A stretch of 13,899 bases of DNA from JAVBNJ01 sp031551625. GTDB taxonomy: Bacteria; Bacteroidota; Bacteroidia; Bacteroidales; UBA932. Location: positions 1 through 13,899 of the forward strand of contig JAVBNJ010000102.1 of the NCBI GenBank assembly GCA_031551625.1. The letters are read 5' to 3'. Of the stretch, positions 1-6,558 are shown piece by piece. Each line of letters starts with the position of its first letter. Positions within the stretch are counted from its first letter, which is position 1. A model generated the notes under the pieces. It worked only from the letters and a program-made list of their open reading frames with translations, was not told where the DNA came from and ran no database searches. The position numbers and the translations under genes are program-made.

Positions 1-17
1 GCAATGAAAAAAGCATG

Positions 18-47
18 CAAAGATACGAAAATATTGTCGTATCTTTG
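18..47. promoter_or_regulatory. Symmetrical promoter region before thyA (11-bp inverted repeat carrying a -7 box on each strand)
   Basis: Bases 18-28 (CAAAGATACGA) and 37-47 (TCGTATCTTTG) are perfect inverted repeats with an 8-base spacer. The right arm contains TATCTTTG (40-47), matching the Bacteroidota -7 consensus TAnnTTTG, and lies 25 bases before the thyA start. The left arm gives the same box on the minus strand. The site could be a divergent promoter, an operator overlapping the -7 box, or both. No clear -33 TTTG is visible on the plus strand. The gene that a minus-strand promoter would serve lies outside the window. Confidence 0.55.
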
Positions 48-72
48 TAACTCAAATTTCGCTAAAATTTGC

Positions 73-867
73 ATGAAAGCTTACCTTGATTTACTACAAC
101 ATATTTTGGACAACGGCGCGGTGAAGACTGACCGCACGGGAACGGGTACTACCAGCGTATTCGGTTACCAGATGCGGTTCGATTTGCAAAAAGGATTCCC
201 TTTATTGACTACTAAAAAAGTACATTTGAAATCCATTATCTATGAATTGCTGTGGTTCCTGAAAGGCGATACGAATGTCAAATACCTTCGCGATAACAAA
301 GTTACTATCTGGGATGAGTGGGCCGATGCCAACGGAAACCTCGGTCACATCTATGGTTACCAGTGGCGTTCGTGGCCAACGCCCGACGGACGGCACATCG
401 ACCAGATTACGGAAGTAGTAAATTCAATTAAGAATAACCCCGACTCGCGCCGTCATATTGTGAGCGCATGGAACGTGGGCGAGCTGGATAAAATGGCATT
501 GCCGCCGTGCCACGCGCTGTTTCAGTTTTATGTCGCAAACGGAAAATTATCGTGCCAGCTCTACCAGCGTAGCGCCGATGTGTTCCTCGGCGTACCGTTC
601 AACATTGCATCGTATGCCATACTTACAATGATGATGGCACAGGTGTGTGGTTTGCAACCCGGCGAGTTTGTGCATACATTGGGCGATGCACATATTTACC
701 TCAACCACATGGAACAGGTGAAAACCCAACTGTCACGCGCACCGCGCACATTACCCGTGATGAAAATAAATCCGGCGATAAAATCAATTTTCGATTTTCA
801 CTACGAAGATTTTAGTTTAGAAGGCTATGATCCGCATCCGGCCATCAAGGCCGATATTGCGGTGTAG
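73..867 (+). CDS. thyA: Thymidylate synthase
   Basis: This enzyme makes dTMP from dUMP in the cytoplasm, using methylenetetrahydrofolate as carbon donor and reductant and releasing dihydrofolate. From the ATG at 73 the protein is 264 residues, the same length as E. coli ThyA, and key residues fall at E. coli numbers: Arg21 in DRTGTGT, Arg126-Arg127 before HIVSAWN, and catalytic Cys146 in ALPPCHALFQ. The QRSADVFLGVPFNIASY segment and the C-terminal HPAIKADIAV are also family hallmarks. An in-frame ATG at 4 would add 23 residues, but it lies upstream of the -7 box at 40-47 and the extension does not resemble the family, so 73 is preferred. In many Bacteroidales folA (dihydrofolate reductase) follows directly; it does not here. 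Identification is essentially certain. Confidence 0.97.
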   Translation: MKAYLDLLQHILDNGAVKTDRTGTGTTSVFGYQMRFDLQKGFPLLTTKKVHLKSIIYELLWFLKGDTNVKYLRDNKVTIWDEWADANGNLGHIYGYQWRSWPTPDGRHIDQITEVVNSIKNNPDSRRHIVSAWNVGELDKMALPPCHALFQFYVANGKLSCQLYQRSADVFLGVPFNIASYAILTMMMAQVCGLQPGEFVHTLGDAHIYLNHMEQVKTQLSRAPRTLPVMKINPAIKSIFDFHYEDFSLEGYDPHPAIKADIAV

Positions 868-881
868 TCGAAAATATTTTG

Positions 882-889
882 TATCTTTG
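882..889 (+). promoter_or_regulatory. Possible -7 promoter box after thyA
   Basis: TATCTTTG, 15 bases after the thyA stop, is identical to the -7 boxes before thyA and mfd. No TTTG lies at the correct 19-base distance upstream (a TTG at 857-859 is 22 bases away). It would drive the short open frame at 891-1073 if it is active. Confidence 0.35.
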
Positions 890-890
890 A

Positions 891-1073
891 AAATCCAATC
901 AAAAGGGAAAACTATCGTTCAACGATTTCACTATTTTGGTGGATGAAGAAAACTTTATCCGCTCTTTCAGAGAATCGGGATTGTTTGCTAAAACACAGTC
1001 GGGCGAACGGTTGGCAAAATCAATAAAGATTACTTACAACGTGCTGACGGTGGAACGACCAAAACGCAACTAA
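891..1073 (+). pseudogene. Short open frame, possible gene remnant
   Basis: A stop-to-stop frame runs from 891 to TAA at 1071-1073 and encodes about 60 residues, including NDFTILVDEENFIRSF and SIKITYNVLTVERPKRN. The composition looks protein-like (mixed charged and hydrophobic residues, no low complexity). There is no ATG; the first plausible start is GTG at 939, giving 44 residues. It could be a very small gene behind the -7 box at 882, or the tail of a gene whose 5' part has been lost. I do not recognise the family, and it does not resemble dihydrofolate reductase. Confidence 0.3.
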
Positions 1074-1084
1074 ATCAAAAAATA

Positions 1085-1116
1085 CTTGCACATATAAAAA
1101 CAAACGTTTATATTTG
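1085..1116 (+). promoter_or_regulatory. Promoter of leader copy A
   Basis: TATATTTG at 1109-1116 fits TAnnTTTG, with CTTG at 1085-1088 as a -33 element, 20 bases upstream. The first gene start on this strand is 388 bases further on, so the transcript has a very long 5' leader. The second leader copy has a promoter in the equivalent place (12525-12555). Confidence 0.6.
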
Positions 1117-1130
1117 TGCAATTACAACAT

Positions 1131-1482
1131 GTTCTTTAACGTATAAGAAAAGAATCATTTTTTGATTCGTCTTTGATTTGAAACGTCGAACTTTCAACAC
1201 ACTAAAAGATTTACTATTCATGTAAACACGTGGACTTAGTTTATTTTAGTGTGGGTTTTCGACGACCTCAAATCAGATAAATTATGTTCACGTTTTAGTT
1301 TTGTCTCTAAAACTATATGGATTGGTACAGATTGAGACAAAAAAGGCAGTAAATAAAAATTTGTAGCAAGGGATTATTATAAAAATATGTAGCAAAGGGA
1401 ATCGGTTAATGTTTGTGTTTGTTTATTGGTAAATAATATTACCGATTCTCCGAGCTGCACAATATAAACTAAAAAATTAGTT
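1131..1482 (+). ncRNA. Structured RNA leader, copy A (boxA-like site plus four conserved hairpins)
   Basis: The leader begins with GTTCTTTAAC (1131-1140), like a boxA antitermination site. Hairpin 1 pairs 1229-1242 with 1279-1292, with one U-U mismatch; its apex holds a small GGGT/ACCT stem. Hairpin 2 pairs TTTTGTCTC (1299-1307) with GAGACAAAA (1334-1342), nine perfect pairs around a 26-base loop. Hairpin 3 pairs TGTAGC (1388-1393) with GCTGCA (1454-1459) and GGGAATCGGT (1397-1406) with ACCGATTCTC (1441-1450). Hairpin 4 is AACTAA/TTAGTT (1467-1482, loop AAAA). Each hairpin recurs in copy B (12567-12899) with different but still complementary bases. A local extra hairpin, GAATCA/TGATTC (1152-1168), is not clearly shared. 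Copy A also holds a tandem duplication of AAAAATnTGTAGCAA (1356 and 1381). The function is unknown; it is an untranslated leader of the secreted-protein gene at 1504. Confidence 0.65.
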
Positions 1483-1503
1483 ACAACTAAAAATTTAATT
1501 GAT

Positions 1504-3300
1504 ATGAACAAAATCTCTTATTTACCAGAAGCGAGACCTAACAAGTTTTGTAGTGTAATGCAAACCGTAATTAACAGTAAGAAATTACTTTGTCTGTTAC
1601 TGACGGCGTTTGCCGTAAACCTGTTAGGTTTAATCCCAACAGTAGCCCAAACCAACATACGTTACATAAACGGCATGTATAGCGGCCTTCCGCGCGTGAG
1701 TTTCGAGGTATGGTGGAACGCCTCACCCACCCGCGATGTAACCGACGGCAACGGCAAATGCTATAATTCCAGAGTATGGGTACTGATTGATTATTGCGAG
1801 GTCGATGCAGCCGGTAACCCCGTTGGCGAATGGCAGCGTGCTACCATTGGCGGTATGATTATGGCCACTCCCCCCGGCATTGCTGAACGCGAACCTGGTA
1901 ACAACAGCGGATTCTGGCTGCGGGGCATCAATGGGGCTTTTACGACTACCGTTACGGTATCGCTGATGGGCGTACCCGATAGATTCAAATTCTGCGCCTA
2001 TGCGAACGACCACCCACCGGTGGCCAAAATCAATATCAACAATGCAGGCTTTGCCGGCACGCCTCCCTTTGTAGTTACCTACTCCGATTTTACGACTGGC
2101 ACGTTTATCAACAAAACCATCAACACGGTAACTAAAAGAATAGTTTCGCTCACCGACAAAACCGGTTGCCCGAGCACCGACATTCAATGCACAATTACCG
2201 CGCCCGCGTTGAGCGGAGCTGCTACCGTGTGCAGTGGCGGTAGTGTAACGCTCACCACCACTACGACTCTTGGCTGCACCTATGCCCTGCTGCTGAACGG
2301 TGTGGCCACCGGTCAAACTCTTTCCGGCACGGGCAGTCCGCAGAGCTTTGCAGCGGTTACTGCCGCGGGCACCTACAGCGTGCTGGCCACCAACATAGCC
2401 GGTGGCTGCACGGCTACCAGCGGCGTGCAGGCGGTGGCCAACTATCCGGCATTTACCCCCGGTAGTATAAGCGGCAGCCAGACAATTACAACCGGCAGCA
2501 TAGCCGCAGCTATACCTGGTACGGCGGCCAGCGGCGGCCAAACGCCCTACACTTACCGGTGGTATATAAACGGTGGTAGCGCTTTTACTAACACTACTCC
2601 CAACTATACGCCCACGCCCGGTACGGCAACAGCCACCTATGAGTATACCCGCCAAGCCAAAGATGCCTGTGCTACTACCTATACGGAAAGCACCGGTGCG
2701 TATACGCTGACGGTGCAACCAACAGCTGTACCTTGTGGCAGTGTGTTTGATTTCGGGGTAGTGAGTTTCACTGCCGGTACTGAAATAACGATTTCCGGCA
2801 ATGGTATTACCCAGATATGGAGCCGCCCTGTAACGGCCACCGGTTGCCAGAAAGCTACTTATAATGGGGGGGCAGATCCAGATTATACTATCGACTGCCG
2901 TACCAACCCTTCGTATGCCGGCGATTTATTCAGTTGGTGTGCGGTGAATAACTACCAGACCACGCTTTGTCCCAGCCCCTGGCGGGTGCCAAGCGTGGAC
3001 GATTTTATTAATCTGGATAAAGCTATGGGCGGCACTGGCGTCAACCGCAACTCTGCTAATACCTTTGCCTATTACATCTCTGTCAGTGGGGAAACCTACA
3101 ACTGGGCAGGTGCCTATGCCGGCGCCTGCTATAATAGCGGTACACTCGATTATCAAGGCTCGCGCACCCACTACTGGTCGGCAACGGAGAGCAATAGCAA
3201 CCACGGCTATCATCTGGGCGTGGGCACGACGTATAGCCACGTCTTCCCACAGTACAGCAACAATAAATACTACGGATTTACACTACGTTGCGTGAAATAG
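1504..3300 (+). CDS. Secreted Ig-like protein with C-terminal FISUMP domain
   Basis: This 598-residue protein is probably exported and surface-associated. A Sec signal peptide covers about residues 24-49 (hydrophobic LLCLLLTAFAVNLLGLIP, cleavage after TVAQ). Residues 50-230 form a domain shared with the protein at 13123 (VDAAGN..G.WQRATI.G; GFW..G.NG; CA.A.D.PP.A). Two Thr/Ser/Gly-rich Ig-like stretches follow (about 228-312 and 313-408), the second with PYTYRWYINGG. Residues 409-598 match the Fibrobacter succinogenes major paralogous domain: DLFSWCAV, CPSPWRVPSVDDF, YWSATES and final GFTLRCVK. There is no type IX secretion C-terminal domain. The start at 1504 is preferred over ATG 1558 because the 21 bases before it align with those before the second gene's ATG (ACAACTAAAAA in both). 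The ligand or role is unknown; adhesion or surface display is a guess from the architecture. Confidence 0.88.
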   Translation: MNKISYLPEARPNKFCSVMQTVINSKKLLCLLLTAFAVNLLGLIPTVAQTNIRYINGMYSGLPRVSFEVWWNASPTRDVTDGNGKCYNSRVWVLIDYCEVDAAGNPVGEWQRATIGGMIMATPPGIAEREPGNNSGFWLRGINGAFTTTVTVSLMGVPDRFKFCAYANDHPPVAKININNAGFAGTPPFVVTYSDFTTGTFINKTINTVTKRIVSLTDKTGCPSTDIQCTITAPALSGAATVCSGGSVTLTTTTTLGCTYALLLNGVATGQTLSGTGSPQSFAAVTAAGTYSVLATNIAGGCTATSGVQAVANYPAFTPGSISGSQTITTGSIAAAIPGTAASGGQTPYTYRWYINGGSAFTNTTPNYTPTPGTATATYEYTRQAKDACATTYTESTGAYTLTVQPTAVPCGSVFDFGVVSFTAGTEITISGNGITQIWSRPVTATGCQKATYNGGADPDYTIDCRTNPSYAGDLFSWCAVNNYQTTLCPSPWRVPSVDDFINLDKAMGGTGVNRNSANTFAYYISVSGETYNWAGAYAGACYNSGTLDYQGSRTHYWSATESNSNHGYHLGVGTTYSHVFPQYSNNKYYGFTLRCVK

Positions 3301-3305
3301 GGATT

Positions 3306-3334
3306 CTTGGCGGAGCCAAGCGGCAAAGCCGCTT
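3306..3334 (+). terminator. Overlapping hairpins after the secreted-protein gene
   Basis: CTTGGC-GGA-GCCAAG (3306-3320) and AAGCGG-CAAAG-CCGCTT (3318-3334) are two perfect 6-bp hairpins that overlap by three bases, so only one can form fully at a time. They begin 5 bases after the stop codon. There is no T-run afterwards, so intrinsic termination is plausible rather than certain. Confidence 0.45.
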
Positions 3335-3353
3335 AAGTACTTCCCTTGGGCAT

Positions 3354-3432
3354 TCCCGGCATTTGCCACTGCTCCCTGCATAATGGGAGCAGTGGAAGGT
3401 TGCGCCGGTACAACCTCAGGGTATTGCCGGGA
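3354..3432. repeat. Palindromic element folding as a three-way junction
   Basis: An outer 8-bp stem (TCCCGGCA 3354-3361 with TGCCGGGA 3425-3432) encloses an 11-bp perfect stem (CCACTGCTCCC 3366-3376 with GGGAGCAGTGG 3385-3395, loop TGCATAAT) and a 5-bp stem (GGTTG 3398-3402 with CAACC 3411-3415). The element is more G+C-rich than the AT-rich DNA around it. It may be a dispersed palindromic repeat (REP- or MITE-like) or a structured 3' end of the upstream mRNA. From 3433 to about 3685 I see no convincing gene or structure. Confidence 0.6.
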
Positions 3433-3686
3433 GACCTTTATGTGGAGACGAAAAAAATTAGTTATATAGCGTCTAAAACAACAAATTCCAAGGTGCAGAT
3501 ACTCAACTCATACATTTATAAAACAATGAAATTCCAAAGAGGTCTAATTTAATAAGAGATTTTATAATCACAAGTGGCTTCAAAAGTAAATAGCCTGCCT
3601 TTCTGTTTAAGAAAAGCCGTGTGATAAGAGGTAATCATACATTGCCCTGTCAGGATATGAAAAGGATAACTTCACCGGATTTACCT

Positions 3687-3717
3687 TTTGCTTTCTTCAA
3701 AAAAAAACGTACCTTTG
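3687..3717 (+). promoter_or_regulatory. Promoter of the sigma-54 activator / lptE / secG run
   Basis: TTTG (3687-3690), 19 bases, then TACCTTTG (3710-3717): an exact match to the Bacteroidota housekeeping promoter. The ATG is only 6 bases after the -7 box, so the mRNA would have almost no leader. Confidence 0.8.
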
Positions 3718-3723
3718 TAAACT

Positions 3724-4911
3724 ATGGATTTACAAACCATCAAACAACGATTCAGTATTATCGGTAACTCGGCAGAGTTGGACCGTGCATTGGATATTGC
3801 ACGACAAGTGGCGCCTACCGATTTGTCGGTACTCATCACCGGCGAGAGTGGGGTGGGGAAAGAAGTTTTTTCGCAAATTATTCATCAATGCAGCACCCGC
3901 AAGCATGGGCCTTATATTGCCGTGAACTGTGGTGCGATTCCTGAGGGTACGATTGACTCCGAGTTGTTCGGGCACGAGAAAGGCTCGTTTACCGGTGCAC
4001 ACGATACGCGCAAAGGGTATTTCGAAGTGGCCGACAACGGTACTATATTTTTGGACGAAGTGGCCGAATTGCCGCTTGCTACGCAAGTGCGTTTGTTGCG
4101 TGTATTGGAATCGGGCGAGTTTTTGAAAGTAGGTTCCTCGAAAATACAGAAGACAAATGTGCGTGTGGTAGCCGCAACCAACGTGAATGTGCTGCAAGCC
4201 GTACAGGCCGGTCGGTTCCGCGAAGATTTATACTACCGCCTGAATACGGTGCCTATCCATGTGCCGCCGTTGCGCGAACGTAAAGAAGATATTTACCTGT
4301 TGTTCCGCAAATTTGCCGCCGATTTTTCGGAACGTTACCGGATGCCTGCCGTTGCACTTACCAACGAGGCTCAGCAAGTATTGAAAGAATACTATTGGCC
4401 GGGGAACGTACGCCAATTAAAAAATGTGGTAGAACAGTTATCGGTGATTGAAAATAGCCGGCAGATTTCGGCTGAAGTGTTACAACACTATTTGCCTGCA
4501 CAGGCAATCCCTCAATTACCGGTACTGTATAACAACAAATCGGCTGATGCGAGTTTTGCATCGGAGCGCGAGATTTTGTATAAGGTATTATTCGATATGC
4601 GGAACGATATCAACGAACTGAAGCGCGCAATGCATGGTATGACAACGGGTAATCAGGGCGATGTGACAGTGATTCCGGCGCATGAGTATATCACCGCTAC
4701 GCCGAAAGAACACAGTGGCCGTTTGGCGCCTGCTGCTACCGATACGGAAGAAGTAAACGACGAAGCGCTTTCATTGCAGGAAAAGGAAGAGGAAATGATC
4801 CGCAAAGCGCTCGAACGCCATCACGGAAAACGTAAACTGGCAGCGCATGAGTTGGGTATATCGGAACGTACATTGTACCGGAAAATTAAGGAATATGAGA
4901 TAGAGGGATAA
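3724..4911 (+). CDS. Sigma-54-dependent AAA+ transcriptional activator, no receiver domain
   Basis: This is an enhancer-binding protein that uses ATP hydrolysis to open sigma-54 promoters. The 395 residues consist of an AAA+ domain from about residue 10 to 240 and a Fis-type helix-turn-helix at 350-395 (AAHELGISERTLYRKIKEY). Visible motifs are Walker A GESGVGKE (40-47), the sigma-54-contacting loop GSFTGA (87-92; the family consensus is GAFTGA), Walker B TIFLDE (107-112), RFREDLYYRL and the WPGNVRQLKN sensor II region. There is no N-terminal receiver, PAS or GAF domain, so any signal must act by expression level or a partner. The linker of about 250-350 is unconserved and acidic. It is first in a run with lptE (18-base gap). 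The same order (activator, LptE, small protein, SecG) is familiar in Bacteroidales. Its target promoters are not visible here. Confidence 0.93.
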   Translation: MDLQTIKQRFSIIGNSAELDRALDIARQVAPTDLSVLITGESGVGKEVFSQIIHQCSTRKHGPYIAVNCGAIPEGTIDSELFGHEKGSFTGAHDTRKGYFEVADNGTIFLDEVAELPLATQVRLLRVLESGEFLKVGSSKIQKTNVRVVAATNVNVLQAVQAGRFREDLYYRLNTVPIHVPPLRERKEDIYLLFRKFAADFSERYRMPAVALTNEAQQVLKEYYWPGNVRQLKNVVEQLSVIENSRQISAEVLQHYLPAQAIPQLPVLYNNKSADASFASEREILYKVLFDMRNDINELKRAMHGMTTGNQGDVTVIPAHEYITATPKEHSGRLAPAATDTEEVNDEALSLQEKEEEMIRKALERHHGKRKLAAHELGISERTLYRKIKEYEIEG

Positions 4912-4929
4912 TTAGAAATTAGGAATTGG

Positions 4930-5457
4930 GTGAAATTGAATAGAAAAATATACATTGCTTTTTTAGCCGCTTTCGTACTGGTAGCAGTGGGTGGTGGTTC
5001 GGGCTGTCGGGGTGGGTACTCGTTTACGGGAGCATCCATTTCACCCGATGTGAAAACAATAAGCATTGATTATTTCCAGAACATGGCGCCGATTGTGATG
5101 CCTACGTTGAGTAATGATTTTACGGAAGGACTGAAAACTAAATTTAAACGTCAAACAAGCCTACAGTTTATAGAAGCCGGCGGCGACTTGCATTTTGAAG
5201 GGGAGATAACGGGATATGATGTCATGTCGAAAGCCATACAGGCCAATGAAACGGCGGCTTTGAGCACACTTACGATTACAGTGAAAGTACGCTTTACGAA
5301 CGAAAAAGATGAGAAACAAAGTTTTGATCAACAATTTTCGGCCAGCGAAGATTTCCCGGGTTCACAAACATTGGAGTCGGTACAGGGTACATTGATACCG
5401 CAAATTATTGAAAAGCTAACAGAGAATATATTTAATGCTGCAGTAGCCAATTGGTAA
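4930..5457 (+). CDS. lptE: LptE-like lipopolysaccharide-transport lipoprotein
   Basis: LptE is the outer-membrane lipoprotein that plugs and helps assemble the LptD barrel, which delivers lipopolysaccharide to the cell surface. The 175-residue protein begins at GTG 4930, giving a lipoprotein signal: MKLNRK, a hydrophobic stretch, then Cys26 preceded by GGGSG (a lax lipobox). It continues with GGYSFTGASI, the usual start of mature Bacteroidota LptE, then a small alpha/beta domain (ISIDYFQN; FEGEITGYDV; LTITVKVRFTN) and the C-terminal helix LIPQIIEKLTENIFNAAVANW, all typical of this family. No ATG start is available that keeps the signal peptide. It follows the activator by 18 bases and abuts the next gene (TAAATG). 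Confidence 0.87.
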   Translation: MKLNRKIYIAFLAAFVLVAVGGGSGCRGGYSFTGASISPDVKTISIDYFQNMAPIVMPTLSNDFTEGLKTKFKRQTSLQFIEAGGDLHFEGEITGYDVMSKAIQANETAALSTLTITVKVRFTNEKDEKQSFDQQFSASEDFPGSQTLESVQGTLIPQIIEKLTENIFNAAVANW

Positions 5458-6099
5458 ATGAACACGACACAATTTTATAAACTGTTAGTAGTGCCGTCCA
5501 GTGTAGATCGGCAAACCTTTGCCGATTTGCAATCGTTGGTGGCGCAGTACCCGTGGTTTTCATTAGCACATCAATTATTATTTGAAACCGCGAGCCGTGA
5601 CAGTAATCCGGAGGCAACCGGTTATTCGAATTTGCTCGCAGTTTATGCCAACAGTCGTAGCCGTTTCTACTGGCGGCTTCAAAAGCCTACGGTAGAGCGT
5701 ATGAAAGCGTTGGATGAAGATACTGCAATTGCAGAAATGTCAAAGCGAGCGGAACGCAAAATATCTGAAAAGCAGGTGGTGGTGTTGGGAGGTGATTATT
5801 TTGCAGCAGCCGATTTTGAAGAAGTAACAATTACGGATAATGATCCGCTATCGCATTTTATCGTAACACAACCCAAGTTGAATCCAAACGCAGCAGTGCT
5901 CAGCGCTATTGATTTCAACGATGTGGACGAAAAACGGGTGATTTCGCTTGATTTTGTGACCGAAACATTGGCTCAAATATATGTAAATCAGCAATTGTAT
6001 GGGATAGCAATCGACACGTATAAGAAATTAATTTTGCAAATTCCAGAAAAAAGTGCTTACTTTGCAGCCCAAATTAAAGAATTGAAAAAACTTAAATAG
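5458..6099 (+). CDS. Conserved small protein with a C-terminal TPR-like repeat, unknown function
   Basis: This 213-residue protein starts at the base after the lptE stop codon, so the two are translationally coupled or at least co-transcribed. There is no signal peptide or membrane segment, so it is probably cytoplasmic. Residues 1-60 are mostly helical in character (FYKLLVVPSSVDRQTFADLQSLVAQYPWF). Residues 169-213 (ETLAQIYVNQQLYGIAIDTY and on) read as a single tetratricopeptide-type helix pair with the typical A/Y/P positions. It sits between lptE and secG (8-base gap to secG). A protein of this kind is usual at this locus in Bacteroidales, but I know of no assigned function. Envelope-biogenesis association is inferred from neighbours only. 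Confidence 0.85.
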   Translation: MNTTQFYKLLVVPSSVDRQTFADLQSLVAQYPWFSLAHQLLFETASRDSNPEATGYSNLLAVYANSRSRFYWRLQKPTVERMKALDEDTAIAEMSKRAERKISEKQVVVLGGDYFAAADFEEVTITDNDPLSHFIVTQPKLNPNAAVLSAIDFNDVDEKRVISLDFVTETLAQIYVNQQLYGIAIDTYKKLILQIPEKSAYFAAQIKELKKLK

Positions 6100-6107
6100 A
6101 TAGAATT

Positions 6108-6470
6108 ATGTATCCGGTTATAACAGTATTGCTTATTATTGCTTCTATTTTGCTTACACTCGTCGTGTTAGTACAGAATTCCAAAGGCGGTGGACTAGCT
6201 GCCAACTTTGCAGCAGGTAACCAAACATTCGGCGTACGCCAAACAGCGGATTTTTTGGAAAAAGCAACATGGACATTGGCTATTGCTATCCTCGTATTAT
6301 CATTATCGGCTACCATGTTTGTACCGCACGGCGAAATACAAAAACGCTCGGCAGTGCAGGAACAAATGGAAATGACGCAACCGGGTAAACCCGATTTTTC
6401 AAATCTTCCGGCAGGTGCGCAACAACCGGCGGCTACCCAACCGCAACCTTCTGCCACCCCGACCGAATAA
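6108..6470 (+). CDS. secG: Protein translocase subunit SecG
   Basis: SecG is the small inner-membrane subunit of the SecYEG channel that stimulates preprotein export. The 120-residue protein has two membrane helices (about residues 4-22 and 54-71) flanking the conserved cytoplasmic loop QNSKGGGLA (23-31) and a TADFLEKATW segment before helix 2, the family signature. After residue 80 the tail is rich in Pro, Gln and Ala (GAQQPAATQPQPSATPTE) and is probably disordered, as in other Bacteroidota. It lies 8 bases after the TPR-like gene and is the last gene of the run: a strong terminator begins 22 bases after its stop. Confidence 0.93.
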   Translation: MYPVITVLLIIASILLTLVVLVQNSKGGGLAANFAAGNQTFGVRQTADFLEKATWTLAIAILVLSLSATMFVPHGEIQKRSAVQEQMEMTQPGKPDFSNLPAGAQQPAATQPQPSATPTE

Positions 6471-6492
6471 AGGAACTCATTAAGACAATATA

Positions 6493-6522
6493 AAAACGGT
6501 GCAGAACATTCTGTGCCGTTTT
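6493..6522 (+). terminator. Rho-independent terminator after secG
   Basis: AAAACGGTGCAGAA (6493-6506) pairs with TTCTGTGCCGTTTT (6509-6522) over 14 positions, including two G-U pairs in RNA, followed by GTTTATT. It separates the secG transcript from mfd. Confidence 0.85.
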
Positions 6523-6537
6523 GTTTATTAAAAAACG

Positions 6538-6545
6538 TATCTTTG
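6538..6545 (+). promoter_or_regulatory. -7 box of the mfd promoter
   Basis: TATCTTTG, 13 bases before the mfd ATG, in the context CGTATCTTTGTA that closely matches the thyA promoter. The nearest TTTG (6520-6523) is only 14 bases upstream and lies in the terminator's T-run, so the -33 element is unclear. Confidence 0.6.
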
Positions 6546-6558
6546 TATCCTGTTTCGA

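Noticed and set aside
1131..1482. tRNA, tmRNA, 6S, RNase P or SRP RNA in the leaders
   Set aside because: None of the conserved cores of these RNAs (for example a T-loop GTTCRANNC with acceptor stem, or a Bacteroidota CCA end) is visible; the two copies lie directly in front of protein genes.
1723..2718. Long minus-strand open frame (331 codons) opposite the secreted-protein gene
   Set aside because: It is a shadow of the strongly biased Thr/Gly/Ala-rich plus-strand gene; its translation is Arg/Gly/Ala-rich with no recognisable domain, and there is no promoter.
3346..3552. 68-codon plus-strand frame after the secreted-protein gene
   Set aside because: It runs through the three-way-junction palindrome and AT-rich DNA; its composition follows the hairpins and it has no homology I recognise.
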